A stretch of DNA of 59,908 nucleotides from Mycobacterium uberis (GTDB lineage: Bacteria; Actinomycetota; Actinomycetes; Mycobacteriales; Mycobacteriaceae). Positions 31,930 to 43,440 of the stretch are shown here, piece by piece. Below the pieces are notes generated by a model. That model was given only the letters and a program-made list of their open reading frames with translations, was not told the origin of the DNA and did not search any database. Location of the stretch: NCBI RefSeq assembly GCF_003408705.1, contig NZ_QAYL01000024.1, positions 1 through 59,908 of the forward strand. Reading direction: 5' to 3'. A program made the position numbers and the translations under genes. The first letter of the stretch is position 1, and each line of letters begins with the position of its first letter.

Positions 31930-33190
31930 GAGTACAGCTTTCGGCGACTCCGCGAACTAATTAACGAACGGCGGCCCGAACTAACATAGTTGCGGTGGAG
32001 TGCTACCGGTGCCTTGCTCGGGCTGGGTCAGTCGTGGCTTGTTGAGGACGACCTGAAAGGCGACTTCCGCGTCCGCCGCGTCGGTGTGCTCGCTCACGGT
32101 GGTCGATGTGAGATCGACGAGTTCGCGGACCGGCTGGTATCCAGCAAACTGAACCGTTCACGACCATTGTGGGAACTGTGGGTGTCAGAAATATACGTGT
32201 CGTAACGCTGACCAAAATGCATCACTGCTATCGTCAACGGGGTCGCGGGCGCTGGGTTGGGCGAAATCCTGGTAGACGTCATGACGTAATCTTGACTACC
32301 GCGAGCGCAGATGATGATAGCATAAGTATAGAGTGTGGTTCCCGAGCCTGGAAAGGCGTGCGGTGGCCGCCCTCATTAATGTCGGAATTATGACTCCTTT
32401 CCGCATCGGGCGGTTGGTGTAGTAGACCGTTCGTCAGCAGATTGCCATCCTTGGTATCCACAGCAAGACGTCGCGACGCTTTGAAGCGCCCAAGACCCGG
32501 TTCAATGCGTCAGTTTCGCTGCATAAGCGGATTAGTGGCTGTTGCGTTGAGCTGGCCCGGGTCAAGGGTGCCAAAGACACCTTCGTGTCAAGCTCAACGA
32601 CGTTGTACTTGCGCTGGTGGCGGGGGTGGCTCGCGAATATACACAAGCGTGGCGAGTTGCTTGTCAAGCCGCTCATCTAGCAGATCCCGGTCTCCCACCC
32701 GCACCGACAAAACGCTGAGTGAAGTTGGGAACCAGATCGGTTCGACGACTGGGCCACTTGTCACCAATGTGGTTGACCCCGGCGAACGACTCAATACCAT
32801 CCACGAGAGCACGCAGAGCGCCAAAGAAATGACCAAAGCGCTCTCGGCGCATTAAGTCATGGGGTCACCCACCCGAGCATACCGCAGCTGGCCGCACCCG
32901 CCTACACGGCCACGGGGCTGTCGCATGACCTGGCACCAATCAACCTTGCCGTCTCCAGTGTGCTCGCCCTGCCCTTCTCGCTGTGTATGGCTGGCGCCAC
33001 GCTGGGATCGCTGGTGTCACTTGGGCCACCCGGTCATGGACGTCATCCTAAAGATCGCTTGCTTCTAGTATGAGGACCACTTGGACTTGGACTTTGGCTT
33101 TGTCACCACTCCGAAGTTGTCAACGACATCGGCGAGATGGCCGACGCCATGGAGTCCGTACTGACTGAACAGGAGCGCGCCACGGAATTG
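31930..33190 (+). pseudogene. WS/DGAT-type acyltransferase (Rv1425-like), decayed
   Basis: Fragments follow the wax-ester/diacylglycerol acyltransferase family. The order is [78 protein letters not shown] and WELWV. Next come LTKMHH and, in another frame, AIVNGVAGAGLGEILVD: the catalytic HHxxxDG motif split by a frameshift near 32225, with its Asp-Gly read as Asn-Gly. Later pieces include TRFNASVSLHKRISG and, near 32.9 kb, [20 protein letters not shown]. In M. tuberculosis Rv1425 lies just after whiA. Such enzymes make storage triacylglycerol, so this is a lipid-storage loss. Confidence 0.75.
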
Positions 33191-33399
33191 CGGTAAGCGC
33201 AACCGTGACTCGGGTTTAGCCCGATTGACCATTGAGGCCGATTGCTCCGGTGCCGAGGGATTCCCGGTAGGTCGTTCATTGGCGATGCGTTGTCAAAGTC
33301 GTCCTTGTTATCGTACTCGCTGGCTTGACCGGGAGCAGATGCATTGGCTACATAGTTAATTTAGTGGTAGCCCAAGCAGGATTGGGTGAGCGTGTACAT

Positions 33400-33714
33400 C
33401 AGGTTGTGCAGTTACTGTAGCGGCGATGTGTTTGCTGTCTCTGCGGATACAAGCATGCCGCCAGCGACGGCCAAGGCGCCCACCAATTAGTCGTAAAGAA
33501 CACCGGCCTGCGCACTAAGCTTTTGATAGATCTAGCTATGCTGTCTGAACAGGTCGGCGATCGTGATCGACACTTCATCAGCGCCCGCCGTCAGTACGCT
33601 GGTGGTGGCCGCGAGTGCGACTTCGTTGGCCGCGGTCAGCGTCGGTCCAAAACCGGCCAGATCCGTTGACGTAGCTGCAAATACTTCCGGCGCCGCTATT
33701 ACAGAAGACATCAC
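33400..33714 (-). pseudogene. PE-family protein, frameshifted
   Basis: The minus-strand start near 33714 gives MSSVIAAPEVFAATSTDLAG, then FGPTLTAANEVALAATTSVL and TAGADEVSITIADLF. This is the standard PE domain with its 'APE' start. After a stop at 33532 a shifted frame continues YQKLSAQAGVLYD, then LVGALAVAGGMLVSAETANT, ending SPLQ. These are the expected second half of the domain, with further stops. M. tuberculosis has PE16 in this area but on the other strand, so it may be a different PE or an inverted one. PE proteins are type VII secretion substrates. Confidence 0.8.
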
Positions 33715-34726
33715 CGATCCCTTTCTATTTCCCTATAACCCGGCTGAGTCGGACAGGCCACTGTGAGGCAAAACGCTATAACTGGTGCAGCCGGGGTTAC
33801 ACCGAAAATTGCTAAGAAAGCGTCAATGCTTTGGTCGCTGAAGCCGACAGTGTGGCTTGGTTAAATCGCCGTGATAGCCACGGATTCTTTCGCAACGTTG
33901 ATGAATTTCATTGCTGTGCATTACGGAATATTGAAGCGACTTCGCCAGTTCGCTATCGTCGACTGATTCTAGCTAAGTCTATTGAGGATCGCTATATCAC
34001 TGAGGCATTCGTTCAATGTGCATTTGGTTCTGGAAGTCTGCCTCTGGATGGCTCTTGTTGTGCTGCGAGCAGTGACAACCTGTTAGATAGCATGGCATTG
34101 GTGGGTGTAGGAGATAAAAGCATTGCAAAAGAATTCGTACTTAACATCGCGCCTTGTGGTACTATGTTGAGGTGGATAGAAATTTGCGCTTCGTCCTTTT
34201 GTGTGGTTCGTACAAAAGCGGCAGTAGCATTCTTTAGTGGTGCATCCGATTATATCCGTAAAAAGTCACTGTCTTCATCGAGCATGAGCCAGCCTGCAGC
34301 CAGTGTTGAACGCTGTGCGGTTGAAGCCGTCACACCGGATTACCGACAGGCCGAATACTTTCTGGGACTGTGGAGCCGGAGCATACGACGGTATTGACGA
34401 CCGAATCGACGAATACCAGAGGGCGATCGTAACAGTCGAAGCTGGCGGCGACACTAAACGGGCTTCTGACTTTCGGGACTTGGTGTGCGTCGAAGCACAG
34501 GACCAACAAAAGGTTCAGGGAATGATCAAAAACCTGCAGCGGCGATCCCGTTTCGGCTTCGGGATAAGTCTCGTGTTACGGCACCGAGGAAACACTTGTG
34601 CGCGATAGGGGTTGGCGTACAGGGCGATCGGCGTGTTTCCAGATCCTTGTTAAGGGGGAGACGCCGGTTGTGTGGTATCGATAGATTGAATTCACCAACT
34701 GGTTGGACACGAAGAACGAAGCCGCC
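33715..34726. other. Unassigned; two open frames without family match
   Basis: A plus-strand frame at 33831-34397 (188 codons) is unusually long for decayed DNA but matches no family I know. Its Cys-rich composition is unlike mycobacterial proteins, and no good ribosome site precedes it. A second frame (34303-34608) contains DDRIDEYQRAIVTVEAGGDT, which looks like a helical protein piece, again unassigned. Both are more likely remnants than genes. Confidence 0.35.
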
Positions 34727-36550
34727 ATGGGATTCATCACGCCGGAGCTCTCGGACGTCGATCGCTACACCTGGCAGACCAAGGCACGGGCACTGCGGCT
34801 GCAAGTTGTGACCCGATACCGGGTTGAACAAGGCGTCTGCCGAACTCTCTGTGCGGTGTATTTGTTGTACTTGCTCAAGGTTGTGGTGTAGATCTTCGCT
34901 TTTGCCGTGACTATCTCGCATACCGCTCGGCCTGAGCGGCTTGGGCTATATAGGTGACTGGTGGACGCAGCTGGTTATGTACCAGGAAGTCGTCGTTTTC
35001 ACGCTGCTGTTCGAAAGCGTAGGCCTCGGCTGTGGATTTGGACCGCTGACCAGGCAGTTCATTCCGCCAATAGACATTTTCCTTTATTTGCTACAGCCCA
35101 AAAAAATTCAGCATACCACTTGGCAGGGCAAGATTTCACTTACTAGCGGTGATACTTGTATCAGCGTCGACGTCGTGCTCTATGTCACTGTTTTGCTTGG
35201 CGGAATATGTGCACTGTTGTTACTCGGTCAAGGCGGTATCGGTCTCACCACTGCGGGCGACATAGGCTTGATAACCTTCGTGCTGGTGATGCCGATCATT
35301 GTTGCGTTGATGCTGTTTGGTCTGCGCGACAAGACCGTCTTTCTGGCTGCCCGTGGAGAGCACTACTGGCTGAAACTGTTCGTGTTCTTCTTCCCATTTA
35401 CAGCTTTCAAGCTCATCATGCTTGTGCTGTGGTGTGGAGCGGCTGTTTCGAAGCAAGCTGTTGAACCCGATCAAGCACGTGCTCTACATTGGCCCGGTCA
35501 ACGCCCTGTGCTCTTCCCGGTTACCGAAGTTGATGGTCCATGTCGGCGGCACCACCGCAGAATTTCTGGCTCCGGAGATTCGGTTTTTGGTTGCCGGTGG
35601 TGAACCGTGGCGGTGGTTCCTTGTCGGTTTATGATGATTTTCCACCTCAACATTACGTACAACCTCCCGATAGGAGTCCCATTGGCATGGAACGTGTTCT
35701 CTGTCTTTTCGTTTCGGACACTGTGAATCGATTCCGTGCCATCGACCTTCGGGCACAGCTGCTGCCTACCCTTATGGTCGCTGTGGTGGCCGTTGTGATC
35801 GGGGAACCTGTTTCCGGAAAAGATTTCGTTTCTGCCCACAATGCGGTATTATTCCGGTAGCTGGGTCGCCAGCTTATGGTGCTTCTTCGTTAGTGCCGAA
35901 GAAAAAATAGAGAAGACTGGTTGTTAAAAGCTCTGCGTTCGTTGTTAGGCAGTTGGCCAAGTTGTATGGGGGGCGGCGACCGCCGAAATGATGTCGGGCA
36001 AGGATAAGGTGGCGGCGGATGCGCACGCACTACAGGGTGTTCAAGGGCTGCTGTTCCGGGCAATAGACAGCGAAGCCGACTACCGTGTTCGCGAGGGCAA
36101 AACAGTTGCCGGGCCGCTTGTCAGCTGGAACTTCGGTGGAAGCCCCTGTACAACGAGCAGCTGTTAGCCGCGTTGCAACGTCGGTGCAATTTCGACAAAG
36201 GTGACATCTGTATCATTATCTTCCGAGGTCAAGCGATCCACATCCAAAAGTAGTGGTACCCCGTTTTTGGTGCCGAGACCGGGCTGATCGAGGCGGGCTA
36301 TGTCGAGGTCGTGGGCATGCTGACTCGCCAGCCGTGGTTCGAGCCTGACGATGATGACGACGGCGGTTGGTCAAGGCTAGACCCACGATTGGGCAAGTCA
36401 AATCACGCCATCGGGTCATCATTTGGAAAAGATGTGGTCACGGCATGGTTTGTGTTCCACGTCGATTCTGCAATTGTTCTACATCGGTTCTACAACCAAT
36501 TCATTGCCTACCTAGGCAAGGTTTCAGGACAAACGATACTGTGCTGGTAG
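34727..36550 (+). pseudogene. DUF3556-type membrane protein (Rv1431-like), decayed
   Basis: The ATG at 34727 gives MGFITPELSDVDRYTWQTKA, the typical start of the DUF3556 transmembrane family, followed by a hydrophobic piece and a stop. A shifted frame from 34941 continues IGDWWTQLVMYQEVVVFTLL, FESVGLGCGFGPLTRQFIPP, and after several helices LRDKTVFLAARGEHYWLKLF then VFFFPFTAFKLIMLV. Later pieces include KLMVHVGGTTAEFLAPEIRF, VAGGEPWRWFLVGL, FHLNITYNLPIGVPLAWNVF and, near 36.3 kb, YVEVVGMLTRQPWFEPDDDD. At least five frameshifts occur. In M. tuberculosis Rv1431 occupies this place in the same direction. Function unknown. Confidence 0.65.
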
Positions 36551-36656
36551 CCTGCATTATTCGGAGGTATCCGAGTACGACAAATGGGCACAAATAAGTG
36601 AAAAAATTTACACAAATAATAATTTTAGTTGGAGTTAGAAATTAAGGGAGTTAACG

Positions 36657-37148
36657 TTGAAGATCTTTGATCGATTCAACACCGCAATACTTGTCAGCGC
36701 CGGATTATGTGGTGCTGCGTTGGCGTTTAGTCCCGGTGCAGAAGCTGCACCGCTGCCAATGCCGACGGGGGGTCCCACATGCATTGAGCAGATGTCCGGC
36801 CTGGGTGCTGCGCCGGCAGCCGTTCCGGCGGTCCTGCCTGGTCCGGTAGTAGGGCCCGTGCCTCCTGTACCGCTGGCTCCTGGCGGGTTTCCCCCGGTGG
36901 TGCCGCCTGTGGCTCCGGTAATGGGACCTCTACTGGCTGAGGACCCGGTGGCATTGGGAAGCGGGACTTTGGCGGGTAAGGGTGTGCCGACTGCTCCGCC
37001 GCAGGCGGCTTTGTCTGATTTCGTGGTTTTGCCTGGTCCGTCGGCTAGCATCGAAACACTTCCTGCCGCCGTGCCCGTAGGGGAGTCTGGTCCGGCGGCT
37101 GCGGAGTCTCTTCTATGCTGTGTGGAGGCAGTACCACTAGTCAGGTAG
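36657..37148 (+). CDS. Secreted Pro/Val/Gly-rich protein
   Basis: A 163-residue protein with a Sec signal peptide (MKIFDRFNTAILVSAGLCGA, then ALAFSPGAEA) and a probable cleavage before APLP. The mature part is low-complexity, rich in Pro, Val, Ala and Gly, with PVVGPVPPVPLAPGGFPPVV and similar stretches and three cysteines. It has no catalytic motif. The start is a TTG at 36657 with an AAGGGAG ribosome site seven bases upstream. It is preceded by AT-rich DNA and followed 130 bp later by a strong hairpin, so it looks like a real, separately expressed gene among pseudogenes. It recalls M. tuberculosis Rv1435c, a secreted Pro/Gly/Val-rich protein, but on the opposite strand. The end (LLCCVEAVPLVR) may be frameshifted. 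Confidence 0.7.
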   Translation: MKIFDRFNTAILVSAGLCGAALAFSPGAEAAPLPMPTGGPTCIEQMSGLGAAPAAVPAVLPGPVVGPVPPVPLAPGGFPPVVPPVAPVMGPLLAEDPVALGSGTLAGKGVPTAPPQAALSDFVVLPGPSASIETLPAAVPVGESGPAAAESLLCCVEAVPLVR

Positions 37149-37233
37149 TTTCGACTTGTATGTGCTTCAGTGGTCACCCCGCTGGAGGGTTGGCTTAGCT
37201 GGGGTCCGGATTCCACGTTCGCGGCGTGACTGG

Positions 37234-37268
37234 AATTCTAAAAACTGACGAAAATTCTAAAAACTGAC
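37234..37268 (+). repeat. 16-bp direct repeat, 19-bp period
   Basis: AATTCTAAAAACTGAC occurs at 37234-37249 and again at 37253-37268, shortly before the hairpin at 37280. No role is known; it may be a duplication scar. Confidence 0.75.
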
Positions 37269-37279
37269 AAATGTCACTG

Positions 37280-37315
37280 ACAGTCGGGTCTGCTAGCAGT
37301 AGCAGACCCGACTGT
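37280..37315. terminator. Strong hairpin after the secreted-protein gene
   Basis: A perfect 16-bp stem (ACAGTCGGGTCTGCTA at 37280-37295, complement at 37300-37315) has a four-base GCAG loop. It lies 130 bp after the stop of the secreted-protein gene and probably ends its transcript. No U-tract follows. Confidence 0.7.
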
Positions 37316-38186
37316 GTGAGCCATCGCCGTCACAAGAAGTGCATCACTGGTGGTCGAACTGTGGGAGCTGTCACAACGGCCGCACCATAGTTCGAACGCC
37401 ATCGACGTCGACTTAGTCGGCACAGTCTTTCATCTGTTGTCGAACGACAAGTTCGGATTTGCTAAGGCCATAACACATCACATCAGCTAGCAATTGCGGC
37501 GGCTAGCCAGTTGTGAAACGCCTCGGCTTCAATGGATACACGAAAACCAAATAAAAATTATATTATGAAGGCAGACGTCATCCCTGCAAGGTCGGTAAGC
37601 GGAGTTCATTAAGTATCGGGGATTCGTTGGTCTTTAACCGCAGTCCAGGCGATGTCGATCGGAGATAAGATCGCGGGTGCGGTCATGTCGACAGCAGTCG
37701 ATGGCGGTTGACCACCAGAGTCATTTGAGAATGTTGGTGGCTTTATCGGCGTACAGGTCTTGGGTCTGCTAGTCAGCTCAGGATCTGCCGGAGACAGCTC
37801 CAGTTACGAAGGCATGGACTTCAACGCAGTACGCACGATCACTTCATCCGAATGCATTGCCTTGACGTCCTGGACCCAGAACTGCTCGTATTCTCTATTA
37901 AGTCTAGTCTAAGTGCCGCGATCGCCGCATCGTGTTGCACTAGCCTAGAACTCTGCTCTGCCACTAGAGTTCCCCGCTGAACACGGTTATTGGCAATCCG
38001 CTCCGCGGACCCTAATTGCATGTCATGTTTCGGACAAAGGTCCGCGCGATGTTTCTGTGATTGACGACTGCCGTGCTGCGACCAATAAACTGAAATCTGG
38101 TTCGTTTATGACACGCGCAGAACTACTGCCGTTCCTTACATAGATGATCCAGACAGATAATGGCGTCGGTTGTCAGTTGGAGACAG
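37316..38186. other. No recognisable gene; decayed DNA
   Basis: Short open pieces are visible, for instance one on the plus strand near 37.36-37.49 kb reading ELWELSQRPHHSSNAIDVDL then VGTVFHLLSNDKFGFAKAIT. I could not place them in a family. The stretch ends at the stop of the convergent L,D-transpeptidase gene. Confidence 0.45.
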
Positions 38187-39002
38187 CTAATCTCTCACGA
38201 TTACTGGGTCACCAATGTTAACCGTGTCGTAATACCACTCTGCGTCGGTGGGGCTCAGGCTGATGCAACCGTGGCTGGTGTTATCAAACCCCATTGACTG
38301 CACTGCCCACGGAGCCGAATGTATATAAAGGCCACGGTTGCTGATACGGACGGCGTAATCCACCGAGAGTCGGTAACCCTCGGGATCGTCGACAGGTATG
38401 CCGACACTGCTCGAATCCATAATCACCGAGCGGTTCTTGACCAGGACAGTGTAGTTGCCGACAGGTGTCGGAAATTCCATTTTCCCCATCGAAGCCGGCA
38501 TCACCCCTTCTTCTCCCCAGTGGGGTCGGTGGTGAGGTGTGGGCAGTCGAGGTGGTGTCTGTGCCTCAACTCCGTCGATTGTCACCGTGAACGTGTGATC
38601 TGAGATGTCGGCAACACCGAGGACGGCAGGACCCGTTTTGAAGTTGGTGGGCAGGCCGCCCACTGAGAGTGTGATCGTGCTGTGCGCTGGCCAGTAGCGG
38701 TTGGGAACCCACTGCACAACGTTACTGTCGAGCCAGTCAAACTTGCCGGTCATCGCGGGCGCTGAGTGCACTCTAATGGCACGCTCGGCCGCTTTCCGGT
38801 TAGTGACGGGCACGCTGAACGTCAACACCACGGGGTGCGCGACGCCCACTATCGCGCCCCGCGTCGGGAGAATCGACGTGATGGAGAAGCCAGGCGATTG
38901 ACTCACCGCCGCCCGGCTTACCCCTACCGGCTCCGCGACTACTGTAGCAGCGATTCCGACCGCCACCAGAACACCTCGAATTGCTGCCCGCATCGTTCGC
39001 AT
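38187..39002 (-). CDS. L,D-transpeptidase (Rv1433/LdtMt3-like)
   Basis: An exported enzyme that makes 3-3 cross-links in peptidoglycan. A signal peptide or anchor lies at about residues 4-32, then an Ig-like domain (about 36-145; TSILPTRGAIVGVAHPVVLT, FDWLDSNVVQWVPNRYW). The YkuD catalytic domain (about 165-271) has His228 in YIHSAPWAVQ and the catalytic SHGCISLS with His244 and Cys246. I chose the ATG at 39002, giving 271 residues, the length of Rv1433; the upstream in-frame part to 39110 is not signal-like. M. tuberculosis Rv1433 reads in the gap direction, while this copy is on the opposite strand, which suggests a local inversion. Catalytic residues are intact. Confidence 0.9.
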   Translation of the reverse strand: MRTMRAAIRGVLVAVGIAATVVAEPVGVSRAAVSQSPGFSITSILPTRGAIVGVAHPVVLTFSVPVTNRKAAERAIRVHSAPAMTGKFDWLDSNVVQWVPNRYWPAHSTITLSVGGLPTNFKTGPAVLGVADISDHTFTVTIDGVEAQTPPRLPTPHHRPHWGEEGVMPASMGKMEFPTPVGNYTVLVKNRSVIMDSSSVGIPVDDPEGYRLSVDYAVRISNRGLYIHSAPWAVQSMGFDNTSHGCISLSPTDAEWYYDTVNIGDPVIVRD

Positions 39003-40481
<1,479 letters not shown>

Positions 40482-40483
40482 CC

Positions 40484-41722
40484 GTGAGTATTCCTAACAT
40501 CAAAGACATTCTTGCGACAGGTGTTTCGGGCCGCAGCGTGCTGGTGCGCTGCGATTTGAATGTCCCGTTAGATGATGACGGCGCCATCATCGACCTCGGC
40601 CGAGTCACTGCATCGGTGCCCACGTTGAAAACGTTACTGCAGGCCGGCGCCAAGGTGGTGGTTACTGCACACCTGGGTCGCCCCATGGGCAGGCCAGACC
40701 CGAAGCTGTCGCTGGCGCCGGTCGCCGCGGCGCTTGGTCAGCAGCTGGGACAGCGTGTCCAGTTGGCCGGAGATGTCGTCGGGACCGACGCACTCGCCCG
40801 TGCTGAGAGGCTAAGTAACGGCGACCTCCTACTGTTGCAGAACATTCGCTTCGATCCGCGCGAGACCAGTAAGGTCGACGACGAACGACTCACCCTGGCC
40901 AGGCAACTAGTCAAATTGGTCGGAACAGCAGGCGCTTTCGTTTCGGATGGATTTGGTGTGCTGCATCGCAGGCAGGCATCGGTGTATGATGTCGCCACGC
41001 TGTTGCCGCACTACGCCGGCACACTGGTCGCCGACGAGACAAGGGTACTCGAGCAATTGGTCAGCTCGACCAAACGCCCCTACGCAGTGGTACTCGGCGG
41101 GTCGAAGATATCCGACAAACTCGGGGTCATTGAGTCGCTGGCGGCAAAGGCTGACAGCATCGTAGTCGGAGGTGGAATATGTTTCACATTTCTTGTTGCA
41201 CAGGGGTTTTCAGTAGGAAAGTCGCTGCTGGAAACCGAGATGGTCAAGATCTGTCGCAAGTTGCTGGACGCCTACGCTGATGTGCTTCGGTTGCCTGTGG
41301 ATATTGTGGCTACAGAGAAATTCGCCGCCGATTCCCCGCCACAGATCGTCGCCGCTGATGCTATCCCAGATGGACTGATGGGTCTGGATATCGGGCCGGA
41401 ATCAATCAAACGGTTCGCCGCGTTGTTATCCAACGCCTCGACCATCTTCTGGAACGGACCGATGGGTGCGTTCGAATTCCCGGCGTACGCTGCGGGCACT
41501 CGAGGTGTTGCTGAAGCGATCGTGACCGCGACCGGCAAGGGTGCGTTCAGCGTGGTAGGCGGCGGTGACTCCGCGGCTGCGATGCGGGTGTTGGGCCTCC
41601 CCGCACGGGGCGTCTCGCACGTTTCCACTGGCGGTGGCGCATCGTTGGAATACCTTGAGGGAAAAACGCTACCCGGCATCGAGGTACTAAGTCGTGGGCA
41701 GCCAACTGGAGGGGATTCATGA
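40484..41722 (+). CDS. pgk: Phosphoglycerate kinase
   Basis: Transfers phosphate from 1,3-bisphosphoglycerate to ADP, making ATP. Substrate-binding segments are [10 protein letters not shown] (residues 21-30) and AHLGRP (62-67). Nucleotide-binding segments are [32 protein letters not shown] and [11 protein letters not shown], and the C-terminal [14 protein letters not shown] is intact. Length 412, as in M. tuberculosis. The GTG start is two bases after the gap stop, and the stop overlaps tpiA as ATGA, so the three glycolytic genes form one operon. Confidence 0.95.
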   Translation: MSIPNIKDILATGVSGRSVLVRCDLNVPLDDDGAIIDLGRVTASVPTLKTLLQAGAKVVVTAHLGRPMGRPDPKLSLAPVAAALGQQLGQRVQLAGDVVGTDALARAERLSNGDLLLLQNIRFDPRETSKVDDERLTLARQLVKLVGTAGAFVSDGFGVLHRRQASVYDVATLLPHYAGTLVADETRVLEQLVSSTKRPYAVVLGGSKISDKLGVIESLAAKADSIVVGGGICFTFLVAQGFSVGKSLLETEMVKICRKLLDAYADVLRLPVDIVATEKFAADSPPQIVAADAIPDGLMGLDIGPESIKRFAALLSNASTIFWNGPMGAFEFPAYAAGTRGVAEAIVTATGKGAFSVVGGGDSAAAMRVLGLPARGVSHVSTGGGASLEYLEGKTLPGIEVLSRGQPTGGDS

Positions 41723-42504
41723 GCCGCAAGCCGCTGATCGCCGGCAACTGGAAGATGAACATCAATCACTTCGAGGCGATCGCGCTGGTGCAAAAGATTG
41801 CGTTTTCGTTGCCGGACAAGTATTACGGCAAGATTGACGTCACAGTTTTGTCGCCTTTCACCGATCTGCGTAGCGTGCAAACTCTGGTTGATGGCGACAA
41901 GCTGCGGTTGACCTATGGTGCCCAGGATCTTTCGCAATATGATCTGGGTGCCTACACCGGTGACATCAGTGGGGCCTTCTTGGCCAAGCTGGGCTGCAGC
42001 TTCGTGGTGGTGGGGCACTCCGAGCGACGCATCTACCACAACGAGGATGACGCTTTGGTGGCCGCGAAAACGGCCGCGGCGCTCAAGCATAGCCTGACTC
42101 CGATCGTCTGCATCGGGGAGCACCTTGAGATCCGTGAGATGGGTGAACACGTCAGATACTGCGCGAACCAACTACGTGACTCGCTGGCCGGGTTGTCGCC
42201 TGAACAGATCGGCAATATCGTCATCGCCTATGAGCCGGTCTGGGCGATCGGTACCGGACGGGTAGCCAGTGCGGCCGACGTCCAAGAGATGTGCGCGGCG
42301 ATCCGAAAAGAGCTGGGTGCCCTGGCATCACCGCAGTTAGCTGAGACCGTTAGGATACTCTATGGCGGCTCGGTGAATGCCAAAAACATCGGCGATATTG
42401 TGGCTCAGCAGGATGTCGATGGCGGCCTGGTCGGGGGAGCGTCGCTGGATGGGGAGCAATTCGCGACGTTGGCGGCCATCGCCGCCGGTGGGCCCTTTCC
42501 CTAG
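41719..42504 (+). CDS. tpiA: Triosephosphate isomerase
   Basis: Interconverts dihydroxyacetone phosphate and glyceraldehyde 3-phosphate. The TIM barrel has GNWKMN with the catalytic Lys, VVVGHSERR with the catalytic His, and [14 protein letters not shown] with the catalytic Glu. The phosphate-binding YGGSVNAKN and [11 protein letters not shown] are also present. Length 261, identical to M. tuberculosis. It overlaps pgk by four bases and its stop codon lies inside a hairpin that may end the gap-pgk-tpiA transcript. Confidence 0.95.
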   Translation: MSRKPLIAGNWKMNINHFEAIALVQKIAFSLPDKYYGKIDVTVLSPFTDLRSVQTLVDGDKLRLTYGAQDLSQYDLGAYTGDISGAFLAKLGCSFVVVGHSERRIYHNEDDALVAAKTAAALKHSLTPIVCIGEHLEIREMGEHVRYCANQLRDSLAGLSPEQIGNIVIAYEPVWAIGTGRVASAADVQEMCAAIRKELGALASPQLAETVRILYGGSVNAKNIGDIVAQQDVDGGLVGGASLDGEQFATLAAIAAGGPFP

Positions 42505-42517
42505 GGAAGCCCTAGGG
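42499..42517 (+). terminator. Hairpin overlapping the tpiA stop codon
   Basis: CCCTAGGG at 42499-42506 and again at 42510-42517 can pair with each other around an AAG loop. The tpiA TAG (42502-42504) lies in the left arm. The hairpin could act as a terminator or a 3'-end stabiliser of the gap operon. It is short (8 bp), so the role is uncertain. Confidence 0.5.
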
Positions 42518-42996
42518 CCGCTCTCGATTGGTGGGTGACCTTGCGGGGCTTGGTCGTAGTGTTGGTTCGGTACCGCGGACGGCTGGGATGGCGCTAATTT
42601 TGTGTCCAGGTTTTGGTTGTGCCTGAGTGTGTTTGGTGTGGGGTTTCCATGTGGATTGGTTGGTTCCTTAGTAGTCTCTGGGCAAGTAGTTGACAGCTTT
42701 CTGAAATGGAAATGGGGCGCAAAAAGTGTTCTTGTGCAACGGATTCAAATTAGCAATCTGGCTCGTCGTAGGCTACTTGATCTGCCGTGTGGTCGAGGGT
42801 CACTGCGACGCTGATCGTGGGTATGGATTCGGTGCTGGTGCTCGAGCTCGAGTGTTTGCGATGATAGGAACAGGAACGACGTGCTCGTACCGCTCGTTGG
42901 TGCGTTGGTGGGGTAGCCATTGCGGTCTCGGGCACGGACTACCGGGTGGCGTCTGGTGTTGATGTGAACATTCCATAGGGCGTCGACCGGCTCTCT
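42518..42996. other. No recognisable gene
   Basis: The stretch between tpiA and secG carries Rv1439c in M. tuberculosis. I found no trace of it and no other family match. Confidence 0.45.
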
Positions 42997-43107
42997 ATGT
43001 TTCGACACTGGCATTTGGTTGCAGTCGCCACCCTTGTGATGGTTGCTAGCATCGCGCTGAGCGGTGCAGCTTTGCCTTGTGGAAAGGAACCGAGTGGTGC
43101 GGTGTAG
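42997..43107 (+). CDS. Possible small exported peptide, 36 residues
   Basis: An ATG at 42997 opens a 36-codon frame: three charged or aromatic residues, a hydrophobic helix (HLVAVATLVMVASIALSGAA), then LPCGKEPSGAV. It has the form of a signal peptide followed by a very short mature part with one cysteine. No strong ribosome site is visible, and the lipobox is poor (A-L-P before the Cys). It could be a truncated lipoprotein gene or chance. It lies 58 bp before secG, in the same direction. Confidence 0.25.
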   Translation: MFRHWHLVAVATLVMVASIALSGAALPCGKEPSGAV

Positions 43108-43165
43108 CCTATCTGCGGTTCCGCCAGGTTAGGACTGGTCGGAGGTAGAAGGTAGTCTGTCGACC

Positions 43166-43399
43166 ATGGAGTTGGCCCTGCATATAACCCTGGTGGTCAC
43201 TAGCATCCTCGTAGTGTTGCTAGTGCTGCTGCACCGTGCGAAGGGGGGCGGCCTGTCGACGCTATTCGGCGGTGGTGTCCAATCCAGTCTGTCCGGGTCG
43301 ACGGTGGTAGAGAAGAACCTGGATCGGTTGACACTGTTCATCACCAGTATCTGGCTGGTCTCTATCATCGGTGTTGCCTTGCTTATTAAATATCGTTAG
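43166..43399 (+). CDS. secG: Preprotein translocase subunit SecG
   Basis: Small membrane subunit of the SecYEG export channel. The 77-residue product has two membrane helices (about 3-23 and 52-74). Between them is the family loop RAKGGGLSTLFGGGVQSSLS with GSTVVEKNLDR. Length and sequence are those of the M. tuberculosis protein. In mycobacteria secG follows the glycolytic operon and, where present, precedes ppc, as here. GGAGG lies at 43141-43145, rather far upstream of the ATG. Confidence 0.94.
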   Translation: MELALHITLVVTSILVVLLVLLHRAKGGGLSTLFGGGVQSSLSGSTVVEKNLDRLTLFITSIWLVSIIGVALLIKYR

Positions 43400-43440
43400 C
43401 GCTTGTTGGCCAAGTCGATGTCCAGACGCAATGATGTGAG

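Noticed and set aside
40685..40687. Phosphoglycerate kinase has Met after HLGRP, where mycobacteria usually have Lys
   Set aside because: That position varies in the family (Asn or Asp in eukaryotes), so it says little about function.
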